From NCBI GenBank assembly GCA_049604415.1, contig JBMYTN010000073.1:1-15100 (forward strand): DNA of 15,100 nt, in the 5' to 3' direction. The translations under genes and the position numbers were made by a program. The notes under the pieces are model-generated. The model was not told the origin of the DNA. It saw only the letters and a program-made list of their open reading frames with translations, and did no database searches. Below are positions 1-7,590 of this stretch, one piece after another; within the stretch, counting starts at the first letter, position 1, and each line of letters opens with the position of its first letter. The stretch comes from JBMYTN01 sp049604415 (GTDB lineage Bacteria > Pseudomonadota > Alphaproteobacteria > Rhodospirillales > Rhodospirillaceae).

Positions 1-17
1 GCAGAATTTCGTGAGAT

Positions 18-44
18 CAAAATACCGCCCCGCCGGTTGGCGGG
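18..44 (-). terminator. Possible intrinsic terminator of the tRNA-Val gene
   Basis: Directly after the CCA end of the tRNA on the minus strand, CCCGCC (29-34) and GGCGGG (39-44) form a six-pair GC stem with a four-base loop. On the minus strand the stem is followed within a few bases by TATTTTGATC, which is a poor U-tract. A tRNA 3' end is the expected place for such an element, but the weak T-run keeps confidence low. Confidence 0.4.
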
Positions 45-119
45 TGGTGGGCGGTACTGGGATTGAACCAGTGACCCCTACGATGTCAACGTAGTGCTCT
101 CCCGCTGAGCTAACCGCCC
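45..119 (-). tRNA. tRNA-Val (GAC anticodon)
   Basis: Read on the minus strand this is a complete 75-nt cloverleaf with an encoded CCA. The acceptor stem is GGGCGGT pairing with ACCGCCC. The D arm is GCTC/GAGC, the anticodon stem CTACG/CGTAG carries the loop TTGACAT, and the T arm is ACTGG-TTCAATC-CCAGT. The central loop triplet GAC reads valine GUC and, by wobble, GUU codons. No second tRNA is visible next to it, and no rRNA lies within the window. Confidence 0.97.
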
Positions 120-163
120 GTACCCATCTGCGGTGCACCCATCAAAGGAGGGTGAAGCGCGGG

Positions 164-185
164 ACTTGCGCCTGGAAACGCAAGT
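164..185. repeat. Short inverted repeat upstream of the tRNA gene
   Basis: ACTTGCG (164-170) and CGCAAGT (179-185) are perfect inverted copies separated by eight bases. The hairpin lies between the tRNA-Val gene and the following plus-strand gene. There is no T-run on either side, so it is not an obvious terminator. It could be an operator or an RNA hairpin in the tRNA precursor. Nothing else is recognisable between 120 and 384. Confidence 0.35.
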
Positions 186-384
186 GAGGGCAGCGTTCTA
201 AGGGGTTCGTCAAAAAATGGCAACCCCCTGCGAACAGCTTTTTTCACTTTCCTGCCGCAATGCGCGAGCAGGGTGCGCCACCCGTCCCATTGGTTTTTTT
301 GCTCACACCATTGCGAGCAGCCCCTGGGGTGAGTTTCACCCTGCTCGTTTGAACAGCAGCGTGGCTTTCGCTTGGCCCTTTGCC

Positions 385-390
385 TATACT
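385..390 (+). promoter_or_regulatory. Putative -10 box giving a leaderless mRNA
   Basis: TATACT (385-390) is a five-of-six match to the -10 consensus and ends six bases before an in-frame ATG at 397. A transcript from it would start at or next to that ATG, so the mRNA would be leaderless. No clear -35 element is visible about 17 bp upstream. The alternative is initiation at the paired ATGs at 430 and 433, about a dozen bases after the G-rich stretch at 408-418. Confidence 0.4.
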
Positions 391-396
391 ATTCGC

Positions 397-1347
397 ATGA
401 AGACCAACGGGGACGGGGCCACCCAACAGATGATGGGCAGTGCCTCCAACGAACACCTAGGCAAAAAGCCCTATCAACTCGTCGAACCCGACGAGCAAAC
501 CCTGCCTGTTGTCCTCGCCTCGCCCCATTCCGGCATCTTCTATCCCAAAGCCTTTCAGCAAAGCTCGCGGCTGGACGCCATTGCTCTGCGTCGGTCCGAA
601 GACACCCATGTGGAACGGCTGTTCGCCGATGGGCCGTCCTTGGGCGCGCCCATCCTGTCTGCGACCTTCCCCCGGGCCTATTTGGATCTGAACCGCGAAC
701 CCTACGAGCTGGACCCGGAAATGTTCAGCGACAAGCTGCCGGACTTCGTCAACACCCGCTCGCCCCGTGTGGCGGCTGGTCTGGGGACCATCGCCAAGCT
801 GGTCGGCAATGGAGCCTATATTTATCGCTCCAAGCTGCGCTTCGCCGATGCCCAACAGCGCATCGATGAGATCTATCGGCCCTATCATCGCACCTTGGCG
901 GAGCTGATCACCGCGACCCGGGATCGCTTTGGCTATTGTATCTTGCTCGATTGCCACTCGATGCCCTCAAGCACTGGCCATGGATCCCACCAGAACCGTC
1001 CGCATTTCGTTTTGGGCGATTGCCATGGCTTGTCCTCCCGGGCGGTGGTGATGGATTGCCTGGAAGGCGCTTTGACCCAAAAAGGCTACCGGGTTGCCCG
1101 CAACACACCCTATGCCGGTGGCTTCACCACCCACCACTATGGCCGACCCGCTTTGGGCCTGCACACGGTCCAGGTCGAGATCGCCCGCAACCTCTATATG
1201 AATGAGATCAGCCACGAGCCCCTGTCCCGGTTCGATGTCCTGCGCGCCGACCTCAATCAAGCGGTCCAGGCACTGGGCTTGATCCCGCGCTCCTGCCTGC
1301 TGCCCAGGCTGTCCGACGAGACCGCCCATCAGGAAGCGGCCCAATAG
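397..1347 (+). CDS. N-formylglutamate amidohydrolase family protein
   Basis: The product has 316 residues from the ATG at 397. The open frame extends upstream to 217, but that N-terminal part lacks family resemblance and crosses the promoter, so it is left out. Family marks include VVLASPHSGIFYP near the N-terminus (the SPHSG motif), RSEDTHVERLF, ATFPRAYLDLNREPYELDP, LLDCHSMPSS in the middle and TVQVEIARNLYM towards the end. His, Asp and Glu in these blocks are expected zinc and catalytic ligands in this zinc-hydrolase family (PF05013). HutG-type members release glutamate from N-formylglutamate at the end of histidine breakdown. No other hut gene is nearby, so the substrate is uncertain and no symbol is given. 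The gene appears to be single, with no terminator visible directly after it. Confidence 0.88.
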   Translation: MKTNGDGATQQMMGSASNEHLGKKPYQLVEPDEQTLPVVLASPHSGIFYPKAFQQSSRLDAIALRRSEDTHVERLFADGPSLGAPILSATFPRAYLDLNREPYELDPEMFSDKLPDFVNTRSPRVAAGLGTIAKLVGNGAYIYRSKLRFADAQQRIDEIYRPYHRTLAELITATRDRFGYCILLDCHSMPSSTGHGSHQNRPHFVLGDCHGLSSRAVVMDCLEGALTQKGYRVARNTPYAGGFTTHHYGRPALGLHTVQVEIARNLYMNEISHEPLSRFDVLRADLNQAVQALGLIPRSCLLPRLSDETAHQEAAQ

Positions 1348-1429
1348 GCAATTTTCGCCTGATCAGCTTTTCCTGCCCAAAACACCCTGACCCATCTCAC
1401 TGCCCGCATTAGATAAAATTCAGACATGA

Positions 1430-1452
1430 TTTTCGCCAATTGGGGGCGAAAA
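1430..1452. repeat. Perfect 8-bp inverted repeat
   Basis: TTTTCGCC (1430-1437) and GGCGAAAA (1445-1452) are perfect inverted copies around a seven-base centre, and the centre overlaps the palindrome CCAATTGG. It lies about 85 bp after the amidohydrolase stop. It could be a weak terminator hairpin or a regulator-binding site, and the sequence does not decide which. Confidence 0.4.
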
Positions 1453-1637
1453 ATGCCGTCTTTGGCTCGTCACTCCGAGCCCAAAGCCAAGAAAGTTTTA
1501 AGACTCAGATCAATCGCAAATTGGTCGGACCGCCAAGCCACTCCCTCTGTTATTTCCATAATTTTATTATGGATAATAGTCTTGTTTTGGTAGGAATGAT
1601 CGCCCATCTCACCGAAACCGGCTGTTTCCATTGGGAC

Positions 1638-1667
1638 AAAAAAAAGGGGCCGCTCCGTGAGCGGCCC
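1638..1667 (-). terminator. Strong intrinsic terminator, minus strand
   Basis: GGGCCGCTC (1647-1655) and GAGCGGCCC (1659-1667) form a perfect nine-pair, GC-rich stem with a CGT loop. On the minus strand the stem is followed within one base by eight T residues, from the A-run at 1638-1645 on the plus strand. This is a textbook Rho-independent terminator for leftward transcription. No protein gene reads into it from the right, so it probably ends a non-coding transcript. Confidence 0.85.
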
Positions 1668-1740
1668 GAGTTTAGGGAGGAAACGTCCAAGAAGCAGACC
1701 ACACCGACCGGAGCCGTATGTGCTGCAATGCAAAAACTAC
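1638..1740 (-). ncRNA. Candidate small RNA with an anti-Shine-Dalgarno stretch
   Basis: The only visible customer for the minus-strand terminator is a transcript starting somewhere near 1730-1740. Between there and the terminator the minus strand shows a potentially unpaired TTTCCTCCCT (complement of about 1674-1683), which is complementary to ribosome-binding sites. A C/U-rich anti-Shine-Dalgarno loop just before a terminator is the plan of AbcR and related trans-acting small RNAs in alphaproteobacteria. A possible promoter on the minus strand has TTGCAG, then 18 bases, then TAGTTT, ending near the palindrome TGCATTGCA (about 1728-1736). The 5' end is a guess, and no known small-RNA family was confirmed. 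Confidence 0.4.
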
Positions 1741-2190
1741 CCTGTTTGCCCTCGGCTCTGCAAGGGTAAACCGGTCAATTCCAAGAAAAAACAATTTGAT
1801 TGCAACTTTTGGATTGTTGGTCCCACTTGATTTTGCGTTAAGCGTTGAAGCCTTTGTTACAATTCGCCTGAGTCATCGACCAGTGAGCTAAAATGTCCGC
1901 CAGATAGACAATCAAAAAACCTGTCGGACCGCCGAAAAAATACCTGATCAAAATACTCTGATTCGTTTATCCCTATTTATGGCGTAGCAGAGTCGCTTTT
2001 CTGGGCCAAAAATCACCCACAAATGCGACAAAGCCGTCACATAAACCGTTTAGGCAACCCAGTTTGCTGAACTCAACAGTTAAGGTCCCTAAACTGGCAT
2101 CCTGCTTGCTTAAAGCTACAGCAAACAGATCGCAGCGGGTCCGGTCCGAGAGGCCCAATCGCCTCCCTGCTGCTCAGCGAGTGGAAAACC

Positions 2191-3285
2191 ATGCCAGTCC
2201 CGATCAGCACCCTCTCCCTCAAGCGGTTTCTTGCCTTTGGCGGCGTAATGCTGCTTGCGGTCTTGGCCATGCTTTTGACCGGAGGCCCCGCCTCAGCCGC
2301 GCGGGTGCTGGATTTGTCCGAAGACGTGGCTGCCCGATCCGCCGCCAGCCTCTGCGCCCGGGAAACCGCGCGCATGGAGGCCCAATTTGGTCTGCCAGAG
2401 CGGTTGCTAACGGCGATTTCCCTGGTGGAAAGCGGACGCTATGACAAGGCGTTGGGGGCAAGAATTGCCTGGCCCTGGACCGTGATGGCCGAGGGACGCG
2501 GCAGATATTTCCGCACCAAGGCCGAAGCTTTGAACGAAGTGCTGGCCCTGAAGAAGCGGGGCATCCGCAACATCGACGTCGGCTGCATGCAGGTCAATCT
2601 GCATTTCCATGGCTCCAAATTCCGCTCCTTAGAAGCCGCTTTGGATCCGGCGAGCAATGTGGCCTATGCGGTCGATTTCCTCACCCGCCTGCATCGGGAG
2701 ACCGGCAGCTGGGCCAAGGCCGTGACCCGCTATCATTCCAAAACCCCGGAATTTGCCGGGCGCTATGCCGGGCGGATCGCCAAAGCTTGGCAGGAAATCG
2801 CCAAAACCGGGTCAGACCGCAATGCCATGTTCGGATTGGCCGCCAATGCCGGACTCTTTGACGCCAATGCCGCCACTTGGGCCTCCAGCCTGCCCCTTGG
2901 CCCGGCGGAAGGGGAAACCAGCAGCGATGCCGCCCTGTTTGCCTTGGCCAATCGCAGCGAAACTGGGGCCGCCCGACCGCAAACCGCCCAAGGCCACGTC
3001 CATGGCACCATCATCACCGATGGGCGCATCGTCCCGGAGGGCAGCTATTATGAGCTGAGCGCCACCGAACGGCTGCGCCGGGCCCAGGAGGCGGAAACCC
3101 GCGCTGCCGAGCAAGCCGCCGCCCAAGCCGCCTTGCGATCCCAACGCAGCGCAGCCATTCGGGCCAACCAATTGCGGACGGCGCAGATGGATGCCAATCA
3201 GGCCAAAAGCTATGCCGATCAATGGCGGGCGAAACGGATCGCTGACTATCATGCCCGCAAAAATTTGAACTCGGAGGCAGAATAA
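2191..3285 (+). CDS. Exported SLT-type lytic transglycosylase
   Basis: The product has 364 residues. Residues 1-36 form a signal peptide: basic start, hydrophobic FLAFGGVMLLAVLAMLLT, and a GPASA-A cleavage site. The mature part carries an SLT-fold domain at about residues 55-205, with FGLPERLLTAISLVESGRYD (Glu80 the likely catalytic acid), NIDVGCMQVNLHFHG and NVAYAVDFLTRLHRETGSWAKAVTRYHS, all hallmarks of the family. The C-terminal third is Ala/Gln/Arg-rich and probably a coiled coil (about 285-355). Such enzymes cleave peptidoglycan glycan strands in the periplasm, yielding 1,6-anhydro-muramoyl ends, in cell-wall turnover or to let machines through the wall. The stop lies 14 bp before otsB, so the two are probably cotranscribed, although no functional link is known. 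The ribosome-binding site is weak. Confidence 0.9.
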   Translation: MPVPISTLSLKRFLAFGGVMLLAVLAMLLTGGPASAARVLDLSEDVAARSAASLCARETARMEAQFGLPERLLTAISLVESGRYDKALGARIAWPWTVMAEGRGRYFRTKAEALNEVLALKKRGIRNIDVGCMQVNLHFHGSKFRSLEAALDPASNVAYAVDFLTRLHRETGSWAKAVTRYHSKTPEFAGRYAGRIAKAWQEIAKTGSDRNAMFGLAANAGLFDANAATWASSLPLGPAEGETSSDAALFALANRSETGAARPQTAQGHVHGTIITDGRIVPEGSYYELSATERLRRAQEAETRAAEQAAAQAALRSQRSAAIRANQLRTAQMDANQAKSYADQWRAKRIADYHARKNLNSEAE

Positions 3286-3299
3286 CCCATACTCGGGGC

Positions 3300-4277
3300 A
3301 TGTCCTCCCCTGCCGATATTCCCCCCAGCGCTCTGGATGCCTCTGTGTCCCAGGTCGCCCCCGCCATTCCGCGCCTGCCTGCCGAAAATCCCCGAACCCT
3401 GGACGAGGCCTTGCGCAAAATGTTGCAAGGCCAGAGCCCAGCGGTGTTCCTGGATTATGACGGCACCCTCAGCCCCCTGGTCGCCCGTCCGGAATTGGCT
3501 ATCTTGGATCCGGCCTGCCGCACCGCCCTCAAGGACCTGGCTGCCCTATGCCCGCTGGCCATTGTCAGTGGCCGCGAACGCCCAGCCGTCATGGAACTGG
3601 TCGGCTTGGGCGACAGCCTTGCCGTCGCAGGCTCCCATGGCTTGGACATTATGCTGGCGGGCGGTGATCTGCTGCCGGTGGCGCTGCCGGACGACATTCC
3701 CAGCCTGATCAAGGGCTGTCAGGAGGCCCTGGCGGCCTGCCTGAAACCCTTTGCCGGGCATTTGATTGAACGCAAGCATCTGTCCGTGGCGGTGCATTAT
3801 CGCGGTGTCTCCCCAACGGCCCACGAGACCCTGCGCAACGCGGTCCTGAAAACCATGGCACCGCATATCGCACCCCCCTCCGGCCCACCAAGCCTGAAGG
3901 TCAAGCCGGGCAAAATGGTGCTGGAGTTTTTGCCCTTCCTGGATTGGGACAAGGGCAAGGCCATCACCCACCTGTTTGAGCGTCCGGAATTCGGCGCCCA
4001 AGGCTGCATGCCGCTGTTCATTGGCGATGATGTTACGGACGAGGATGGCTTTCGCGATGTGAACCGGCTGGGCGGGATCTCGCTGTTGGTCCACGACCCG
4101 CTGCGCGACGATCCGACCCGCGCCAGCCTCGCCCAGCGTCGCTTGGCCGATTGCGACCAGGTCACTGCCGTGCTGCAAGCGCTGATCCGCCTGCTCAAAG
4201 CCCCCATCGACCAACAACCGACCTCTCAGCCCAGCCAGCCACGCGGTTCCGATAGCCCGGAGGCCGCAGGGTCATGA
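3300..4277 (+). CDS. otsB: Trehalose-6-phosphate phosphatase
   Basis: The product has 325 residues and belongs to the HAD superfamily. Motif I is VFLDYDGTLSPL with nucleophile Asp52 and acid/base Asp54. Motif II is IVSGR (88-92). The lysine of motif III lies in LKVKPGK (199-205). Motif IV is FIGDDVTDEDGF (240-251), whose Asp residues bind magnesium. SHGLD and IERKHLSVAVHYRG are typical of OtsB cap and core regions. The enzyme removes phosphate from trehalose-6-phosphate to give trehalose in the cytoplasm, often in response to osmotic or desiccation stress. About 40 N-terminal residues are extra and Pro/Ala-rich. Its stop overlaps the otsA start (ATGA at 4274), which signals translational coupling. 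Confidence 0.96.
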   Translation: MSSPADIPPSALDASVSQVAPAIPRLPAENPRTLDEALRKMLQGQSPAVFLDYDGTLSPLVARPELAILDPACRTALKDLAALCPLAIVSGRERPAVMELVGLGDSLAVAGSHGLDIMLAGGDLLPVALPDDIPSLIKGCQEALAACLKPFAGHLIERKHLSVAVHYRGVSPTAHETLRNAVLKTMAPHIAPPSGPPSLKVKPGKMVLEFLPFLDWDKGKAITHLFERPEFGAQGCMPLFIGDDVTDEDGFRDVNRLGGISLLVHDPLRDDPTRASLAQRRLADCDQVTAVLQALIRLLKAPIDQQPTSQPSQPRGSDSPEAAGS

Positions 4278-5686
4278 GCACCGGTCGCCTGATTGTCGTC
4301 TCCAACCGGGTTGCCGTGCCCGATGACAATCCCGCCCGGGCTGGCGGCTTGGCGGTGGCGTTGCGGGATGCGCTGCAAGCCAATGGCGGCATTTGGTTTG
4401 GCTGGAGCGGCAAAACCACCCAGAAAAGCTCCACCGCACCGCGCTTCGTCGATCAGGATCCGGTGACCTATGCCTTGGTCGATCTGGGCAGGTCTGACTA
4501 CAACGAATATTACAATGGCTTTGCCAATCGGACCCTGTGGCCGCTGTTCCACTACCGCATGAGCTTGGCCGAGTTCGACCGGCAAAACTACATGACCTAT
4601 CGCAAGGTCAACTCGCTATTCGCCCAGCTGGCCTTTCCTCTGATTGAACCAGACGACACCCTCTGGGTCCATGACTATCACCTGATCCCCTTTGGCGGCG
4701 TGCTGCGGGATATGGGGGTGACCAACCGGATGGGGATTTTCCTGCACACACCCTTCCCGGCCATGGAGGTCTACCGCGCCCTGCCCAGCCATGCCCGACT
4801 GGCCGAGGCCCTGATGGCCTATGATGTCATCGGCTTCCAGACCGAAAATGACCGCCGGGCCTTTGCCGATTACATCACCTTGGAAGCGGGCGGCACCGAA
4901 GCAGCGGGGGGCTTGCTGCAGCTTGGCAACCGCACCACCCTGGCCAAGGTTTACCCCATCGGCATTGATGCCCCGGCCATGGCCCAGGATTCCCGGCATT
5001 CGGTCCAAACCACCGCCTATCGCCGCCTGTCCAAGAGCCTCGCCAACCGGTCATTGCTGCTGGGCGTGGACCGGCTGGATTATTCCAAAGGCATCCCACA
5101 GCGTCTGGCCGCCTTTGCCCATTTCATCGAGAAATATCCAGAGCATCGAGGCAAGGTCTCCCTGATGCAGATCGCGCCGTTGTCCCGTTCTGAGGTGCCG
5201 GAATATAAGCGGATGCGCGATGAGCTGGAGCGCTTAAGCGGCAATATCAACGGCAAATTTGGCGATTTCGACTGGATGCCGATCCGCTGGCTGACCAAAA
5301 ACTTCCAGCGCAGTGTTTTGGCCGGGTTCATGCGCCAGGCCCGCATCGGTCTGGTCACCCCGATGCGCGATGGCATGAATTTGGTCGCCAAGGAATATGT
5401 CGCCAGCCAAAACCCCTCGGACCCGGGGGTGTTGGTGCTGTCCACCTTTGCTGGGGCAGCGCGGGAGCTGACCCGGGACGAGGCTCTGCTGGTCAATCCC
5501 TATGACCAGGAAGACGTTGCCGATGCCATCCATCTGGGCCTGACCATGCCCTTGGAAGAGCGGCTGGAACGCTGGACCTCGATGATGGACAAGATCACCA
5601 CCAACAGCCTGGATCATTGGCGGGACACCATCCTTGATGACCTCCGCGATGCGCCTTACACCCCTGAGGCTCTGCCCTCTCCCTAG
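4274..5686 (+). CDS. otsA: Trehalose-6-phosphate synthase (GT20)
   Basis: The product has 470 residues, the normal size for bacterial OtsA. N-terminal RLIVVSNRVAVP and the GGLAVAL loop, WVHDYHLIPFGGVLR (131-145), FLHTPFPAMEVYRALP, DVIGFQTENDRRAF, LLGVDRLDYSKGIPQR (262-277) and MRDGMNLVAKEYVASQ (364-379) are the conserved glucose-6-phosphate and UDP-glucose binding blocks of glycosyltransferase family 20. It transfers glucose from UDP-glucose to glucose-6-phosphate to make alpha,alpha-trehalose-6-phosphate. It overlaps otsB by four bases and is followed 20 bp later by glk, which makes one of its substrates. All key motifs are intact. Confidence 0.97.
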   Translation: MSTGRLIVVSNRVAVPDDNPARAGGLAVALRDALQANGGIWFGWSGKTTQKSSTAPRFVDQDPVTYALVDLGRSDYNEYYNGFANRTLWPLFHYRMSLAEFDRQNYMTYRKVNSLFAQLAFPLIEPDDTLWVHDYHLIPFGGVLRDMGVTNRMGIFLHTPFPAMEVYRALPSHARLAEALMAYDVIGFQTENDRRAFADYITLEAGGTEAAGGLLQLGNRTTLAKVYPIGIDAPAMAQDSRHSVQTTAYRRLSKSLANRSLLLGVDRLDYSKGIPQRLAAFAHFIEKYPEHRGKVSLMQIAPLSRSEVPEYKRMRDELERLSGNINGKFGDFDWMPIRWLTKNFQRSVLAGFMRQARIGLVTPMRDGMNLVAKEYVASQNPSDPGVLVLSTFAGAARELTRDEALLVNPYDQEDVADAIHLGLTMPLEERLERWTSMMDKITTNSLDHWRDTILDDLRDAPYTPEALPSP

Positions 5687-5706
5687 CCCTGTTGAACGGT
5701 TTTGCC

Positions 5707-6735
5707 ATGGCCCGCCCTGACAATCCTCTGCCCGACGCCACGGCGGATATGCCGCCTGGGCTGATCGCCGATATTGGCGGCACCAATGCCCGCTTCGCCT
5801 TGGCAAATGCGCTGGGCGGCATCCGAGACGAACGGGTCCTGGCTTGCAAAGACCATGCGGGTCCCCTAGAGGCCGCCCAAGCCTATTTGGCCGCCATAGG
5901 CTATGACGGTCCGCCGCCGCTGCGCGCCGCGTTCTGTGTGGCCTGCCCGATCACCGAGGACCGCATCGCTCTGACCAACGGCCCCTGGGCGTTTTCGCAG
6001 CAAGAGACCAAAGCCGCTTTGGGCCTGGAGCGGCTGATGTTGGTCAATGATTTCGCCGCCCAGGCCTTGGGCGTGCCCCATCTCGGCCCCAAAGACATCA
6101 TCGCCATCGCTGGGCCGGACCGCGCTGCCGAGACGGTTGGCGCAGCCCCCATCGCCGTCATCGGCCCCGGCACCGGGCTGGGGGTCGGCTTACTGGTGCC
6201 CGGCGGCCATGGCCGGATGATCCCAGTGTCCACCGAGGGCGGTCATGTAACCTTGGCAGCGCGGACCAACCACGAGGCCGAGGTGATCGCGGTCATGCGT
6301 CGGGACCGCTTGGGGCTGGATGCGGAGAACAGCGACCATGTGTCGGCGGAGGCCTGCCTATCGGGCACCGGTCTGCCCGGGCTCTATCGCGCCGTCTGCG
6401 CCGTGGCGGGCCAGGATCCGGAGCCCCTGACGGCGGCGGACATAATGGATCGGGGCACCATAGGCCAATGCCCGCGCTGTGCGGAAACAGCCGATTTGTT
6501 TTTCGCCTTTTTGGGCACGGTCAGCGGCAATCTGGTTCTCAGCGGCGGCACCCGGTCGGGCTGCACACTAATGGGCGGGATCCTGCCGCGCTATGTGGAC
6601 GCGCTGAAGGCCTCGGCCTTCCATGACCGTTTCCTCGATAAAGGCCGCTTCCGCGCCTATATGGCCGCCGTGCCGATCCAGCTCGGCATCCATCCCTTCC
6701 CGGCCCTGCTAGGGCTCGCCGCCCTCACCCGTTAA
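5707..6735 (+). CDS. glk: Glucokinase (bacterial Glk family)
   Basis: The product has 342 residues from the ATG at 5707. An upstream TTG at 5692 in the same frame adds only five residues and is less likely. GLIADIGGTNARFAL (18-32) is the phosphate-1 ATP-binding loop. LVNDFAAQALG (112-122) carries the likely catalytic Asp115. IGPGTGLGVGLL and STEGGHV bind glucose and nucleotide. Near the C-terminus GNLVLSGGTRSGCTLMGGI matches the family's adenosine-side motif. It phosphorylates glucose with ATP to glucose-6-phosphate, which feeds glycolysis or the Entner-Doudoroff route and the adjacent OtsA. It is the last gene of the operon, and its TAA shares bases with the stop of the convergent gene. Confidence 0.95.
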   Translation: MARPDNPLPDATADMPPGLIADIGGTNARFALANALGGIRDERVLACKDHAGPLEAAQAYLAAIGYDGPPPLRAAFCVACPITEDRIALTNGPWAFSQQETKAALGLERLMLVNDFAAQALGVPHLGPKDIIAIAGPDRAAETVGAAPIAVIGPGTGLGVGLLVPGGHGRMIPVSTEGGHVTLAARTNHEAEVIAVMRRDRLGLDAENSDHVSAEACLSGTGLPGLYRAVCAVAGQDPEPLTAADIMDRGTIGQCPRCAETADLFFAFLGTVSGNLVLSGGTRSGCTLMGGILPRYVDALKASAFHDRFLDKGRFRAYMAAVPIQLGIHPFPALLGLAALTR

Positions 6736-7313
6736 GGGGCTTCGGCGGCGTCGGGCGGTGGCACCGGCTTGCGTCCGCTAAGACGGGCCAATGTGTAGGG
6801 CAATGACAATGCCTCCCGCATCCGGCTCAGGATCCGAGTGGAGCGCCAGGACGGGCGCGCCCCGCAAAGCGTGATCTCCAGCGGCCATCCTTGGCTGGCC
6901 CAGCGGGCAATGATCCCGGCGCGGGCCAAATGGGCATGGTCGGAGACAATCAGCAATCGCCCTGGACGCTGCGCAGCGGGCAGATCCCGCAGCAGGCCAA
7001 GGCTGTGGACCATATTCTCGATGGTATTGCGGGCCGCCGCCTCGCGCAGGATCCGCCCCGGTTCGATCCCGGCCTCGACCAGCAGCCCCGCCATCACAGC
7101 AGCCTCGGACGGATGGTTCGGACCGCCGGTGACCCCACCGGACACAATGATCAGGCCGCCGCCGCCCAGTGCCTGGTCCTGCGCAACCGCCAAGGCGCAA
7201 CGCCGCCGGAGGGCCGGTCCAGCACTGCCATTGGCGGCCAGCTTTGCCCCCAACACCAGAATTGCCGTACCCTGATGGTCAGGTTTGGGGTCCGTTAAGT
7301 GTATCGACATCAT
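6732..7313 (-). CDS. YdcF-like DUF218 protein
   Basis: The product has 193 residues on the minus strand, starting at the first of two adjacent ATGs. AILVLGAKL at the N-terminus, IIVSGGVTGGPNHPSEAAVMAGLLVEAGIEPGRIL in the middle and AARNTIENMVHSLGLL then GRLLIVSDHAHLARA give the DUF218/YdcF order: an acidic or polar Rossmann-like core, GG-x-SEA, and the N-T-x-EN motif. The conserved SDxxHxxRA block is visible at 124-132. Biochemical function in this family is poorly known; members have been linked to S-adenosylmethionine binding and cell-envelope physiology. No signal peptide or membrane segment is seen. It converges on glk with a 4-bp overlap (TTAA at 6732-6735), so no terminator separates them. 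Confidence 0.82.
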   Translation of the reverse strand: MMSIHLTDPKPDHQGTAILVLGAKLAANGSAGPALRRRCALAVAQDQALGGGGLIIVSGGVTGGPNHPSEAAVMAGLLVEAGIEPGRILREAAARNTIENMVHSLGLLRDLPAAQRPGRLLIVSDHAHLARAGIIARWASQGWPLEITLCGARPSWRSTRILSRMREALSLPYTLARLSGRKPVPPPDAAEAP

Positions 7314-7541
7314 CGTGACATCTTATCAGGGACAAAAAAACAAGGTAAACCAGCGCTTAGGAAAGCTTGGTTGTCTTCCACAGGGCAGGCGACCCGGTGT
7401 ATAAACAGATGCGAATGGATGGCCATTCTTGTTTTCATAAGTGGACAACTGGGGCGTTCCCTGGAATAGTGACAGCGCAATCTTCGTGATCCATGGCGTA
7501 TTGACTGTTTGGGCGCGGGGCGACGGCGCATGGCGCATAGG

Positions 7542-7569
7542 GACGCCGTTCAGTTGACGCCGTACAGTT
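7542..7569. repeat. Tandem 14-bp direct repeat
   Basis: GACGCCGTTCAGTT (7542-7555) is followed immediately by GACGCCGTACAGTT (7556-7569), with one mismatch. The pair ends about 20 bp before the start of the next gene. Two adjacent direct copies at a promoter often mark binding sites for a response regulator or similar activator. The 7314-7590 gap has no other clear element. Confidence 0.5.
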
Positions 7570-7590
7570 AGGGAGCACCGCAGTCCGGCG

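Larger units (their letters stand above)
1348..2190. other. Intergenic region without a credible protein gene
   Basis: This stretch of about 840 bp is more AT-rich than its neighbours. Short open frames exist on both strands but have no ribosome-binding site or family resemblance, and some run through a terminator hairpin. It holds an inverted repeat at 1430-1452, a minus-strand intrinsic terminator at 1638-1667 with a possible small RNA before it, and an inverted repeat CCAGTTT/AAACTGG (2059-2065 with 2091-2097) about 95 bp before the transglycosylase start. The right end probably holds the promoter of the downstream operon, but no clear consensus boxes stand out. Confidence 0.7.

Noticed and set aside
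217..396. N-terminal extension of the amidohydrolase
   Set aside because: No family similarity, no ribosome-binding site, and it crosses the -10-like box right before ATG 397.
1470..1733. 87-residue minus-strand open frame
   Set aside because: It runs through the strong minus-strand terminator and starts at a non-ATG codon without a ribosome-binding site.
2844..2853. Ten-base match in the transglycosylase gene to the bases beside the anti-repeat (13183-13192), as if tracrRNA carried a guide
   Set aside because: Ten bases can match by chance in GC-rich DNA, the PAM is unknown, and the target gene makes no biological sense as the regulated one.
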